DNA of 64,000 nucleotides from Neoceratodus forsteri (taxonomy: Eukaryota; Chordata; Ceratodontiformes; Ceratodontidae): positions 1,008,815,501 to 1,008,879,500 of the forward strand of contig CM028129.1 in the NCBI GenBank assembly GCA_016271365.2, in the 5' to 3' direction. This document shows, piece by piece, positions 46,079 to 56,769 of the stretch. Numbering within the stretch: the stretch's first letter is position 1; each line of letters opens with the position of its first letter. The translations under genes were made by a program, and so were the position numbers. A model generated the notes under the pieces. The model ran no database searches and was not told where the DNA came from. It saw only the letters and a program-made list of their open reading frames with translations.

Positions 46079-47620
46079 GCGTTTAAACATATTTTTACAA
46101 GTTTTAGACATTGTTCATAATCTACTTTCATTTATAACTGAATTCATTTTAAGCTTTTATGTTATATACCACTAGATGGCATGTGACCACTATTATTTAA
46201 CTCTGAATCAAACTTTTACATACTATAGCTCTTACATTCTTAAGGATGAGCAAAACAAAACTAAAATGAATTGCCAAATACTATTTACATGAACATAATG
46301 CTAAGGCAGAGGTGCAGAGACACTATACATCCGCAGCATTACTCTGTCAGCTGCAAATCTATTGCTTTTTTAATCAAACATTCAATAACCACTGTAGTAT
46401 TGTCCATTTAACTGGCTTTCATCTCCTATTCTATGTCTGTAATGACAGAGCTCCGCATGATTTTAATTTCAACATCAGGGTTTTGTATACAGTGTTAGCA
46501 TGTTCCAGAAATATAACAACGAGTTGGCTTGATTCTAGTATTCAACACATTGTTCTATTAAAAAACTGACCCACATACCTTTCTTAGAAGGTTGACTAAC
46601 AAGGTTCTTTTCTTCAAATAAATGTCTTACTGCTTCAAGGCCTTAAGGCTACTGTGTATATAATTAGGAAGATTTGTAATGGATGTACTTTCATGAAATT
46701 GATTAACTTGTGTGTGTGTATAACTAAAAAGCTAACATGTGAATATGACAAACTGCCAAATTTCCTCCTGGTTAATGATACTGTAGATACCGCTGTTTTC
46801 ATCTGAAACAAGTTAAGAGAATGAACTGGGCAAAATTCCATTAACCGATACATATTTCTCATGTTTAAAGAGCTAAATTCATCCATAGTGTATACATTAT
46901 AGGACTAATTTAACACTTAAACTCATACATATTTGCTGGTCAGGCTTGATCCTGCAAGGTCCACCATATGAATGAAATACATTGAGGGAGCTGTGGGAAG
47001 AGCACCCACCAAACCACATGGCTTTGTGTGTTGTATACAGTTGCTAAGCAACTATTCTTAGCCTAAGAGCTGAAATCCCACTGCTCTTCCGGGTCCCCAC
47101 CACTTGGCCCTCTTGAAATAAAAAGCAGGCACTCTATACATACAGTTCTAGTTCTTGCTTCTGGAAGCAGACAGTGAGAGACTACTGGGGTTAAGCAACT
47201 GTCATTAATTTTCAACATACATCTGCAAAGCAACTCACTGAAGGCAATGTTTTATGTTGCTCTAGACAGCTTCCCACTTCTACATATTCTGGCCTATGTG
47301 AAACACAGACGTGACGCAGATACTAAATCAGTTGTAAGCCCCTTCTATAGCCATTGGGACACTTTGGTATCTGGTCTATGTTAAACAAATAAATATAAAC
47401 ATGCCTACGTGTCAAGGTTGCTACTAAACATACTTTTGAACTTGTGTATACAGCTATGAAATTCCTGAAAAAAGATAGCACAGCTAAGAAAATGGTAGTA
47501 CATGAAGCCAATTAGACAGAGTAAAACAGTCAGACTATATCGTTCATGAGAAATATATATCAGTTAGTGGAATGTGTTGAATACTAGAATCAAGCCAGCC
47601 TAGTTATTATATTTAGGGAA
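46079..47620. other. AT-rich segment, no gene found
   Basis: No supported ORF. It lies between the left inverted arm and DIRS-E. It contains a separate inverted pair (46509-46551 and 47571-47613), which could delimit a 1.1-kb non-autonomous DNA transposon. Confidence 0.5.
46509..47613. mobile_element. Candidate 1.1-kb non-autonomous transposon with about 42-bp TIRs
   Basis: TGGCTTGATTCTAGTATTC at 46525-46543 recurs inverted near 47579-47597. The outer AATATAA..AAC parts and the inner AACACATT also match, about 42 bp in all with one indel. The interior is AT-rich without coding potential. No clean target duplication was seen, and the right edge nearly touches DIRS-E. Confidence 0.5.
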
Positions 47621-48059
47621 GAAAAATTTATTCACCTGTAGTAATCTTCTTTCTTCCAAGGGATCACTAATATTATTACTCTTTGCAGTTCTCTTTGAAG
47701 TCAGGACTATCCCAGAGAGAACAGAATGATATGCTAATCATGGAATGTTTAGCACATGCATCTATTTCAAACAACCTTAGCGCTAACTGCATACATTCTG
47801 GCTCAGATTTCCTTGAAGCCTGCAAAAGGCCATAACACGTGAATTATAATTAACCATAAAACAATTTTAAATGCCCAACAGGGCTATTTCAAATGAGTAG
47901 CAAAGGGCTAATTGAAGCAAAAGTCCCCTTTTTAAAGTCAGATATGCTCTATGAAAATAACCTACAAGCTATAGGTATTACCAGAATGTGCCAGGGTGGC
48001 ATACCACTCAACTGTGTATCTTAACTGTGAGGTATTTTTCTAGTTAGATTCTGAAGGGG

Positions 48060-48158
48060 TAGTAATATTAGTGGATCCCTCGGAAGAAAGAAGATTACTA
48101 CAGGTGAGTAATTTTTTCTTCTAACCTCAGGAAGTCCACTAATATTATTACTTTGCAG
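48060..48158. repeat. DIRS-E internal complementary region
   Basis: AGTAATATTAGTGGATCCC..CTACAGGTGAGTAATTTTTT (left-end complement) is joined to CAGGAAGTCCACTAATATTA (right-end complement), the same design as in DIRS-A. Confidence 0.85.
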
Positions 48159-48159
48159 A

Positions 48160-49330
48160 CTATGTAGCAGTACCACTAGGAGGTGGGCAGAATCTATTTA
48201 GGAAAAGACTCTGCAAAACAACTTTGCCAAAACTGGCATCACTACTAGGCTGGGTATCTAGACTACAGTGTTTAGTGAAGGTGTGGGCTGATCTCCAGAT
48301 AGCGGCTTTATGTATTTCAATAGAAGGTACCTCTCGGGCAGCTGCAATATTGGCAGCTATGTCCCTTATAGAGTGGGCTCAAGGACAAGGAACCTTGCCT
48401 GCTTTTGAGTAACAAAATGAATAAATCGGACTATCCATGAGATAAAGTCCTTCTCGAAGCATGAGTATTTTGCCTACTTCCTCATTTGTGAGGAACAGCT
48501 GTTATCTGTCCTACCTATGGTCTATGGCATGAGTCATATAGTTACTCAGTGCTCTTTTGCCATCCAGGCTGTGCAGTCTACACTCACCTGAGCTGGAGTG
48601 CTCAGTAAAGAAACTGGCAATGTTATTGACTGGTTCAAGTGGACGTCAGGGACCACTTTGGCGAGGAACTTCCTATTAGTTCCCACATTACCTTACTTCT
48701 GAGAAATAAAGTTAGTCCTTTTCTACACAAAAGACCTGTGGTTCACTAATCCTCCTGGCATGAGTGATTGCTACCAGGAAAAAAAAAAAAAGACTACCTT
48801 CCAGGTAACAAATTTAAGCTAAAGTAGATGTCATAGGCTCAAAGGGCGAAAGCATAAGCTGGGCAATGCAAACATTATGATCCCATAGTGGCACTGGTTC
48901 CTGTGAGGGAGAAACAAGTGAGAGAGCCCCTTACAAAACCTCAAGTATGGGATTTGATGCCACTGAGGCATCCTTTTAGGTGAGAATGCACTGAAACTGA
49001 AGCCAGGTACTTTCAGAGTCTAGTGCTGTAACCCCAAGGAGTGCAATGAGACAAATGATCCAGAGCAGGTTGGGATCCTGCCTGGGCTAGGCTACGCCCT
49101 TATCATTGTAACAGATGGAAAAATCTTTTCCATTTTGAAGCATATATTTCTTTAGTGGAAGGTTACCCGTAACCCCTAAAGACTTCAAAACTGCTTCGAG
49201 AATTGGCAGTCTGCATATTTTATGTCCTCAAGAGCCATGCCTTGAGCTTGAGAGACCTGAGATTAGGAACGACACCCTCCCGAAAGGAAATCAGTAGACT
49301 GCACCTCTGAGGAAGATGAATCAGCTTGCT
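48160..49330 (-). pseudogene. DIRS-E tyrosine recombinase, Tyr changed to Cys
   Basis: AHSIRDIAANIAAAREV has HSIR at 48364-48375. IHKAAIWRSAHTFTKHCSLD has Cys at the nucleophile position (codon 48265-48267). This stretch remains in one open frame, so the loss of the nucleophile is a point change. N-terminal domain remnants extend to about 49250. Confidence 0.82.
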
Positions 49331-50159
49331 CACAGACATTGAAAGCATAGGGAGTACCAAGAGGCTATACCCAGTCTGGTGCTACCAGGATCATCGAGCT
49401 GGTTATGACCTGGGCTTGATGAGAACCCTGAAAATGAGTGGAAAGGGAGGAAAGACATAAAAGTATTTGCCTGTCCAATCGAGAATAAGGGCATCCATTG
49501 GAACTGTCCCTTTCACTGGGGCCCTGCAACACTAGGGAGGCAAGTGGTGGTGATGGGAAGCAAAAGGTCTATTTCTGGGATACCCCACCTCCTGAATAGA
49601 GCATTCACCACTTTCCTGTTCAATGCCCATTCGTGATGGGCCTGAATTATCTTGTTCAAGGCATCTGTCAGGGTATTGTCCTTGCCAGGCAGATGAATTG
49701 CTTGTTAAGAGGTGTTTAGGGAGTAAACAAGGCTCCCCATCTTCATTACCTCTGTACAAAGTGGAGTGGACATTATCCCTCCTTGTTTGTTGATGTAGTA
49801 CACTGCTGTGGTATTGTCTGATCCAACTTGTACCACCTTTCCCAGAAGACAAGAGAGATAACCTGAAGGGCCAAGTATACATCTCTCAGATCCAGCAGAT
49901 TTCCATGCAGGAGTGAGTCTGCACTGTCCCAAGAGCCATAAATGGTGTGATCCCCTAAGTGGGCACCCCATCCTAACAGGGAAGCATCAGCTGTGAGAAC
50001 CCGAGAAGGAGGTTTCTGCAGAAATGGAACCCCTTCCCTTACCCTTTCTAGTTCCCTCCACCCTTGGAGGGCCTGTAAGGTTTTTGTTACTGGTACTGCC
50101 TTTAAGACTGGTCTCACCTCTGGCACCACTGTGCTCTGAGGTGGAACTGGATATCTCAT
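49331..50159 (-). pseudogene. DIRS-E RNase H and methyltransferase-like region
   Basis: LTADASLLGWGAHLGDHTIY (RNase H start, near 49950-49990), LLDLRDVYLALQVISLVFW and a degraded IDLLLP equivalent near 49550-49580. Open stretches of 128 and 116 codons in different frames. Confidence 0.8.
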
Positions 50160-50830
50160 CTAAAATCTGGCACCTATGACTGTGCTTGCTGGTGAAGCCA
50201 TGTGACCCAATAGTTAAAAGGAAATGTTTTGCTGGCTGGCCTGCCCAGGGCGAATAGAGCCAGCCAAGAGCCTAACAGCTTCCCTCTCTTGAAGGAGAAA
50301 CACTGTTCCCACTATCTATCCAGTTCTGCCCCTATGAACTGCAGAACTTGCACAGGGTCAGCACTGACTTTTGGTATTGAGAAGGAATCTCAGGGACAGC
50401 AGCATATCCTGGGCTACCTGTAGGTGGTCCGACACCTGTTGGTGGGATTTCCTACAATTAGCCAGACACCCAGATAAGGAAAGACTGCAACACCCATTCT
50501 TCTAGGTGTGCCACTATCACTGCTATGCACTTGTTAAAACCCTTGGTGCAGAGGTGAGGCCGAAAGGCAGTGTTGAAAACTGGCAGTGGCCTAAGGAGTC
50601 TGAATCTGAGATACTTTCATTGTTAGAAATATCTGGAATAGAACCCTTGTCCTCTTTGGTTGTGGGAACAGGCTCGACTGCTTTTTCCTGTAATAAGGCT
50701 CTGTACCTCCTGCTCCTGCAATTCTCTTTCTGAGAAAGGAGCAGGCGCAATTGGAGGAGGAGGAGGGACTTGACACAAGGGAGAGACCCTGACGCACTAC
50801 CTCAGAACCCATTTGTTAAGTTTGATCATT
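50160..50830 (-). pseudogene. DIRS-E reverse transcriptase, active site lost
   Basis: LPFGLTSAPRVLTSA-like residues lie near 50530-50570. At the active-site position the codons read YLGVW (50462-50476), so both catalytic Asp residues are replaced. RT regions upstream are degraded. Confidence 0.75.
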
Positions 50831-51631
50831 TCTGAAATAGTGGGTGAGGGCTGCTACAGGATGGGAGAAGCAGCCTGGAAGGGAAAGCCAAGGGTTCTAT
50901 CTGCTGTGGCTAGTACTGCTGCTGGAGTGACAGCCTATACTGTAAGAAAGGTCTCCAAAAGGAGACCTGCCCCTGCCTCCCCTAGAATAAGAAGTAGAAG
51001 GGAGGGTCTCTGTCTCTATTAGAGTTACTTTTAAAAGTAGCTTTATAATCCTTTTTTTCTTTTTATGTAAGCTTCAGTCTGGGCAGCAAAAGAGTGGCAT
51101 TTGACTGCAAAATTCATTGCCTTAGCTTGTGTGCCCTGGGTGAGGTTGGGCTATTGCACCAGCCGTCCATCTTGCAGCAGTATGAAAAAATTACTCACCT
51201 TAGTAATGTTGTTTCTTCTAATGGAGTCTTGCTGTATCCTGACATATGCAGTTAGGTCCTGCTTTCAACTGCCCGGAGAACAGAGAGTTAAACTTTCCAT
51301 GGCCAGCATGGAATGTTCACCTACAAGCCTGGTTGAAGCCCCTGTCTGCTGCTGTTTAAACTCCAACCTCAGATCTTTACGAGCAATACTCACTAGAAGT
51401 TCTGTGTGGAAACTGTAAACTCACACAGCCAACTGGCAACTAAATTTATATAAAAGGGGTTTTGGTTTCAAAGCAAAGACTCAAGTCAGGAAACCCAAAA
51501 ACAAAACATCCCAAAACACAACACTCACCCAAAATAAAGGAGGGTGAAAAAGGAAACCCTAGGATGCAACACTGCTCCTGCCCACCCACATCCCAAAAAC
51601 AGGTTCGAGAGGAGGGAGGGAGGGGAGGGGG

Positions 51632-51720
51632 CCAGAGTACAGCAAGACTCCATAGAAGAAACAACATTACTAAGGTGAGTAATTATTTCTTCAAACAACA
51701 TGAAGTCTTGCTGTATTCTG
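51632..51720. repeat. DIRS-A3 internal complementary region
   Basis: Same bipartite sequence as in A2 (GGTGAGTAATT.. then TTCAAACAACATGAAGTC). It begins after a G-rich run (GGAGGGAGGGAGGGGAGGGG) at 51611-51630. Confidence 0.88.
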
Positions 51721-52900
51721 AACTACCAAACACAGTACCTCCATGGAGGAGGACAGAACCTACTTTGAGAACAGGCTCTGAAGTACTGCTGTGCCAAACA
51801 GGCATCACTCTAGCCTGGATATCCAGAGAGTAGTGTTTGGTGAATGTATGGACTGTTTTCCAGGTGGCTGCTTGACACATTTCTAAGATAGGAATATCCT
51901 GGCAGCAGCCAGGGAAGCAGCTGACCTCTAGTAGAGTGAGCCCTCAGGCCTGAGGGTGGAGTTCTACCCAGTTTTTCATAGCAGAATTGTATACAAGAAA
52001 CAATCCACCTGGCAATAGATCTCTTAGTGGCAGGTTTGCCTCTACCAACCTCTCCATATGTGAGGAACAATTGGGAGGGACTCAAACCCTGTGACCCTTG
52101 AGTGCTCTATGTAGTAGCGAGGGCTCTTAACATCCAAGCTGTGCAACCTCCTCTCTCCAGAGGAGGAATGGTCAGTGAAGAAAGCGGGAGAGATAGACTG
52201 GTTAAGGTGGAAATCTGAAACCACCTTAGGTAAAAATTTCCTGTTAGTTCTTAGGACCACTTTATCTCTGAGGAAAGAGATGAAATCAGGCTCCATTGAC
52301 AGGGCTTGCAATTCACTGATACACCTGGCAGAAGTAATGGCTACCAAAAACACAGTTTCCAAGTCAAGTACTTAAGCTCTGCAGAGGACAAAGGCTCAAG
52401 GGGGTCGCATAAGCTGACAGTACAAACATTAAGATCCCAAGCAGAAGCAGGGTCTCTAAAGGGGGATTGGTGTGCAGCAATCCCTTGAAGAACTACAAAA
52501 CACAGGATGGACTGACAGAGGAGAGGCCTGCCTACTGATAGGAAGGCAGAAACAGCTGCCAAATGCACTAAGTGTAGCTGGCCTAAGGCCTAGGCCATTG
52601 AGATGGACCATATAGTCCAGAACCGTGGCAACCCAGCAGATTCTGGAAAAATATTCTTATTAGAACACCAAATAGTGAACCTTTTCCATTTGAATTGTAA
52701 GTCTTTCTGGTGGAAGGCTTTAGAAGCCTTAAGGATATCCAGAACCCTTGGGAAAAATGCAGATCAGCAAACTCTAACTCTTCAAGAGCCATGCCTTGAG
52801 ATTGAGAGACCTGAGGTTTGGGTACCAAATCCTCCCTGAGAGGATGTCAATGGGTTGTAATTCCTGGGAAGAGACAGGGAAAGGTGGACTGCTAAGGACA
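51683..52900 (-). pseudogene. DIRS-A3 tyrosine recombinase
   Basis: FLVAITSARCISELQALSM (box I Arg, near 52320), KRSIARWIVSCIQFCYEKLG, LRAHSTRG (HSTR 51927-51938) and CQAATWKTVHTFTKHYSLD (Tyr 51830-51832). This is the copy in which all YR catalytic motifs are easiest to read. Frames break between R box and HSTR and again before the Tyr. Confidence 0.88.
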
Positions 52901-53640
52901 GCAACAGTGGGTACCAAGGCTGTCTGGCCCAGTCTGGAAGCAATCAGAATCACTTTGCATGGTTGTGACCTTATCTTGACTAACACCTTGAACAGGAGAG
53001 GAAGTAGGGAAAAGCATACAGAAATTTCCTTCCCATTCAGTATCAGAGCATCCAGGAGGACTGAGCCCAAGACTGGGGTCTGCAACAAAAGAGAGGAAGT
53101 TGGTGACTGTCTGGGGCTGCAAAAGATCTATCTGTGGAGTGCCCCATCTCGAGAAAATCACTTTCAAAACTAGGGGATCTAGGGTCCATTTGTGATGGCC
53201 CTGGGATATCCTGCTGAGAGCATCTGCTAGGACATTGTACTTCCTGGAAGGTGAACTGCTATCAGAGAGGTTTGCAGGGAATAGGCCAGGGACCACAACT
53301 TCATTGCTTCTGTGCACAAGGCCGTGAGACAGGCGCCTCCTTGCTTGTTGATGTACCACATTGTGGTGGTGGTAGTGTCTGTTCTGATCTGGACCACCTT
53401 GTTCTGTACATATTTGGAAGAGGCTTGCAGTGCCAGAAACACTGCTCTGAGTTCCAAGAGATTGATGTGAAGCAGAGATTCCTGAGGTGACCACAGCCCC
53501 TGGGTGATAAGATCCCCAGGTGGGATCCCCAGCCTAGCAGGGAAGCATGTGTGGTGAGTATCACTGAATGAGACTGAGTGACAAAAGGAACTCCTTGTCT
53601 CAAATTGTCCTGATCCTGCCACCATTGCAAAGCCTGGATC
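52892..53640 (-). pseudogene. DIRS-A3 RNase H and methyltransferase-like region
   Basis: A 200-codon open stretch (52892-53494) contains KYNVLADALSRISQGHHKW and GTPQIDLLQPQ, the RNase H to methyltransferase-like transition. Upstream, LELRAVFLALQASSKYV and KVVQIRTDTTTTTMWYI are RNase H segments in another frame. Confidence 0.85.
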
Positions 53641-54600
53641 AGGGTTCGAGTCCACTGGGACCAATTTGGTAAGGAATCCTTCTTTGGAGCCAGAAGGCTT
53701 TAAGTGGAACTGAATGTCCCTCATCTGGAATCTTGCTCCCTGGACTACTGCTGTGGAAGCTGCCATGTGGCCCAGAAGCTGAAGGAAATGCCTTGCTGGT
53801 GGAGACACCTGTAGGGTGAATGAAGAGGCCAGTTCCATAAGGGTCCTGCCCTGTCCGGGGAAGGAAGGCTCTTGCCCTACTGTATCCAGCTCCGCCCCAT
53901 GAAGGTGAGGAGCTGTACTGGCTCAGAACGGACTTTGGAAGGTTGAGGAGGAATCCTAAGTGAGCACTTGCTGAGTTATTTGTAAATCTGACTTGACTTG
54001 ATCTGGAGACTGACCTACTATGAGCCAGTCGTCCAAGTATGGGAAGATGGAGATCTTTTTCTCCTTAGGAAAGCAACCACTACTGCCAGGCACTTTGTGA
54101 AACCCTTGGGGCTGATGTTAGGCCAAAGGACAATGCTCTGAATTGATAGTGGCCTGAGGGCAACCTCGAACCTTAGGTACTTTCTGTGGGAGCACCTGAT
54201 GGGAATGTGAAAATAGGCATATTTGAGGTCCAGGGAGGCTAGCCAATCCCTGGTCTTAGAGAGGAAGGATTATTCCCAGAGTCACTATTTTGAACTTTGG
54301 TTTTAAAAGGTGTTTGTTCAGATATCTTAGGTCCAGGATGGGACGCCATTCTCCTGTCTTTTTGGGGGTTAGGAAGTACCTGGAGTACAATCCTTTGCCT
54401 TGTGTGGGGTGGAACCTCTCTATAGCTCTGAGAGCTAGGAGGGAAGAAACCTCTGCCTCTAAGGCAAGGGTCTCTGATGGATTTGCAGGTGGAAAGGATC
54501 TGGTTCTCATCTTGGGAAATTTTTGAGCTGAGAACCAGTCCCTGGCACTACTTCCCAGGACCCACTTGTCTGATGTCAGAGACTTCCAGTCATGGACAAA
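53641..54600 (-). pseudogene. DIRS-A3 reverse transcriptase
   Basis: YLDDW intact at 54025-54039. ILDLRYLNKHLLKPKFKIVT (54256-54330) and SLDLKYAYFHIPI-like codons (54200-54240) are present. The thumb MELASSFTLQVSPPARHFLQ begins near 53838. Confidence 0.85.
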
Positions 54601-55281
54601 GTAAAGCCAGCCTGCCCCTACTGGTACTGAAGAATCGGCCCAGGCAGACCCATCAGGGTGTCTGCTTGGCAGGGGCTTTAGACTGAGGGTGGATGCAGGC
54701 CTGCTCATCCCCCATCTGTCTCTCCTCTAAAGAACCCCTCTGAGAACAAGAGGAGGAGGCCTGAGCTTGGTAAAGGCATTTGGAAAGGCTGCCCTGTCCC
54801 TGGACTGCTGCCTTTGAGTAGTAGCTTGCCTTTCTTTGGCCTGAGCACTCCTGTAAGTGGTCCTGTGCTGGGTTCTTTTACTTCCACCTGGACACCCACC
54901 AGGACAGCACCAGGATGGGTACAGTAGTGGCTGCATAGGCCTGGCAACAAACTTGCGGATTGCCGGGATACTGAAAGGTACCCCTTTTTAGATATATTGC
55001 TGAATTAGGAGCCTTAAAGAGCTCTAACTAGTCCATTTTTATTTATTTATTTTTATTTCATTTATAGATGGGTAAAAAGCCTTTTAAAGAGTCAGCCCAT
55101 AAGCTCCATATATTGTGCCTCCTCTTCATCATGGATCTCTTCAGCTGTTTGTAGATGTAGGGTCTCTACCATTTCCTTCACAAAAGAGAAATGGGAAAGA
55201 AATGTTATGTGGGTTGGGGTGATAACCAAAATCCTGTTCCAGTGACACCTCAGGTTCAATTCCTTCTCATCCTGGTTATAG

Positions 55282-55304
55282 GTCATCATCATCATCATCA
55301 TCAC
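55282..55304. repeat. ATC microsatellite
   Basis: About seven tandem ATC units in the DIRS-E gag acidic region. On the element strand this encodes an Asp or Met run depending on frame. Confidence 0.85.
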
Positions 55305-55659
55305 TATATGCCAAAGTAATAATAACAACAACAATAGTCTATTTTTATGGCACCTTTCAAAACCAAGGTGCCTAACAAAGTTTAAAACACAAACATCTCA
55401 GCATTTTAGAAAATATATAAAAGCAGTAGGCACCAGAGGGGCAACAACAGCTGCTTTTCAGCAGTAGTAATAACAGGCTGCTGAGGAGAAAATAACCCCT
55501 GCAGCACCTGGAGTAAAGCTAAGGCCTGTTAGATCAGCAGGAGAGAGAGTTTTAATAGGCACCTGAGGGACCCCTTGAGGCGTTTCAGCCGGAGTGTCTG
55601 AGTGGGTTTTTTGTTTGTTTTTTGGCAGGCACTGGAGAGTCAGTCGGGTTGATTGCCTC

Positions 55660-56060
55660 TCTTGCCAGAGCCCTCACCCGTATCAGGGGTGGAAATAGAG
55701 GCTCTGTAAGGACTTGCCACATTCATGGAAAGTGTGGACGGGTCAGAGCCCTGGTACCTCTTCTCCAGCCGGAGCCCTCACCTGTATCAGGGGTGGAATT
55801 AGAGGCTCTGGAAGGACCTGATACACTCATGGAGGAGGTGGACTGGTTAGAGCCCAGTGATCCCTCTTCAAGCTAGAGCCCTCACCCGTATCAGGGGTGG
55901 AATTAGAGGCGCTAGAAGGACTTACCACATTCATGGAGAGGGTAGACTGGTTAGAGCCTAGGGACCCCTCTTCTAGTTTCCTTTTAAACTTACCACATTC
56001 TTGGAGAGGATGGACTGGTTAAAGCCCAGGGACCCCTCCTCTAGTTTCCTTTTAAACCTC
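55660..56060. repeat. 104-bp tandem repeat in DIRS-E gag
   Basis: CCCTCACC(C/T)GTATCAGGGG recurs at 55671, 55775 and 55879 (period exactly 104), each followed by GTGGAA.TAGAGGC and CATTCATGGA. A fourth partial unit begins near 55989. The third and fourth share TAGTTTCCTTTTAAAC ends. Confidence 0.9.
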
Positions 56061-56594
56061 TCCCTGCATTTTTCCCACAGTTTTACCAGGAAAGACTTAA
56101 ATATATCTTCATAAAACTGTTGTTGCCAAAGGTAGATAAAGCAAAGATCATGCTTATCTGGCTTAGCAAACACCTCAACACACTTCAACAATTCTTAAAA
56201 CATTAGCTTTTTGGTCATAAAAGTGCTAAAACATTGTGAGAAATGCTTAGCACTAGCCTCACTTTGTTAAACATAACACTTCTAGAAAACCTATATAAAT
56301 ACTTTCTTTACAGTTAGTACTGATAATCAATTATATAAAAACCCTGCTATGAGGAAAAACAGTAAATAATAAACAAAAGGCAGTAATAAAAAATAAGACA
56401 AAAATACTTAAGTTTTTCTTTGGTCATAACAGTAATCAGAAGATCCTGATTGAGAGAGAGGAGATCTCTAGGGCATCTAATGTCTTCAGCAGAGAAGAAA
56501 TCTGAGCCAGAATGTATGCAGTTAGCACAAGGCTGTTTGAAAAGATGCATGTGCTAAACATTCCATGATTAGCATATAATTCTATTCTCTCTGG

Positions 56595-56729
56595 GCAGTC
56601 CTGAAGAAGCCTATACATGTGAAACGCTGGTGTTAGTAGATCTACCTCTAAAACAAAAAGAAAAGAAAATTTTCAAAAATTCTATAAACTTTTTATGGAG
56701 TGGCTGGACTTTTTCCTTATTTACTTCTG
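56595..56729 (+). repeat. Right arm of the 135-bp inverted pair
   Basis: Inverted match to 45942-46078. It starts inside CCTGAAGAAGCCTATACATG and ends CTTATTTACTTCTG, after which DIRS-D RT resumes within about 90 bases. Confidence 0.85.
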
Positions 56730-56769
56730 TGACTTTGCCTACCAGCCCTCGAACTTTATTATAACTTGA

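Larger units (their letters stand above)
47621..51183 (-). mobile_element. DIRS-E, YR to gag (left part)
   Basis: A distinct DIRS family. The left terminus is GAAAAATTTATTCACCTGTAG (47621), the left ITR 47701-47811 and the ICR 48060-48158. YR, methyltransferase-like, RNase H, RT and part of gag follow. It is interrupted in gag at 51183 by DIRS-A copy A3 and resumes at 54867. Confidence 0.87.
51184..54866 (-). mobile_element. DIRS-A copy A3 inserted in DIRS-E gag, 5' truncated
   Basis: Left terminus GAAAAAATTACTCACC at 51184, ICR at 51632-51720, then YR, methyltransferase-like, RNase H, RT and the first part of gag up to 54866, where DIRS-A homology ends abruptly. DIRS-E gag is present on both sides. 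A later deletion probably removed the 5' half of A3's gag and its right ITR. Confidence 0.88.
54867..56191 (-). pseudogene. DIRS-E gag-like ORF start with internal tandem repeats
   Basis: Start at 56191: MLKCVEVFAKPDKHDLCFIY then LVKLWEKCRERFKRKLEEG, a Cys- and Lys/Arg-rich N-terminus comparable with the gag starts of DIRS-A. A block of 104-base tandem repeats (55660-56060) follows and then an acidic run encoded by an ATC repeat (55282-55304). Frameshifted. Confidence 0.65.
54867..56596 (-). mobile_element. DIRS-E gag and truncated 5' ITR (right part)
   Basis: Continuation of DIRS-E after A3. The gag segment FVKEMVETLHLQTAEEIHD (55100-55180) aligns with DIRS-A gag VAETLQLPMEEAMED. The gag start is at 56191. 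The right ITR segment 56497-56596 is inverted relative to 47701-47811 but lacks its outer 80 bases, which have been replaced by the right foldback arm. Confidence 0.8.

Noticed and set aside
55282..55304. Poly-Met run in a short ORF
   Set aside because: An ATC microsatellite read in one frame; the neighbouring frame gives an Asp run that fits the acidic gag region.
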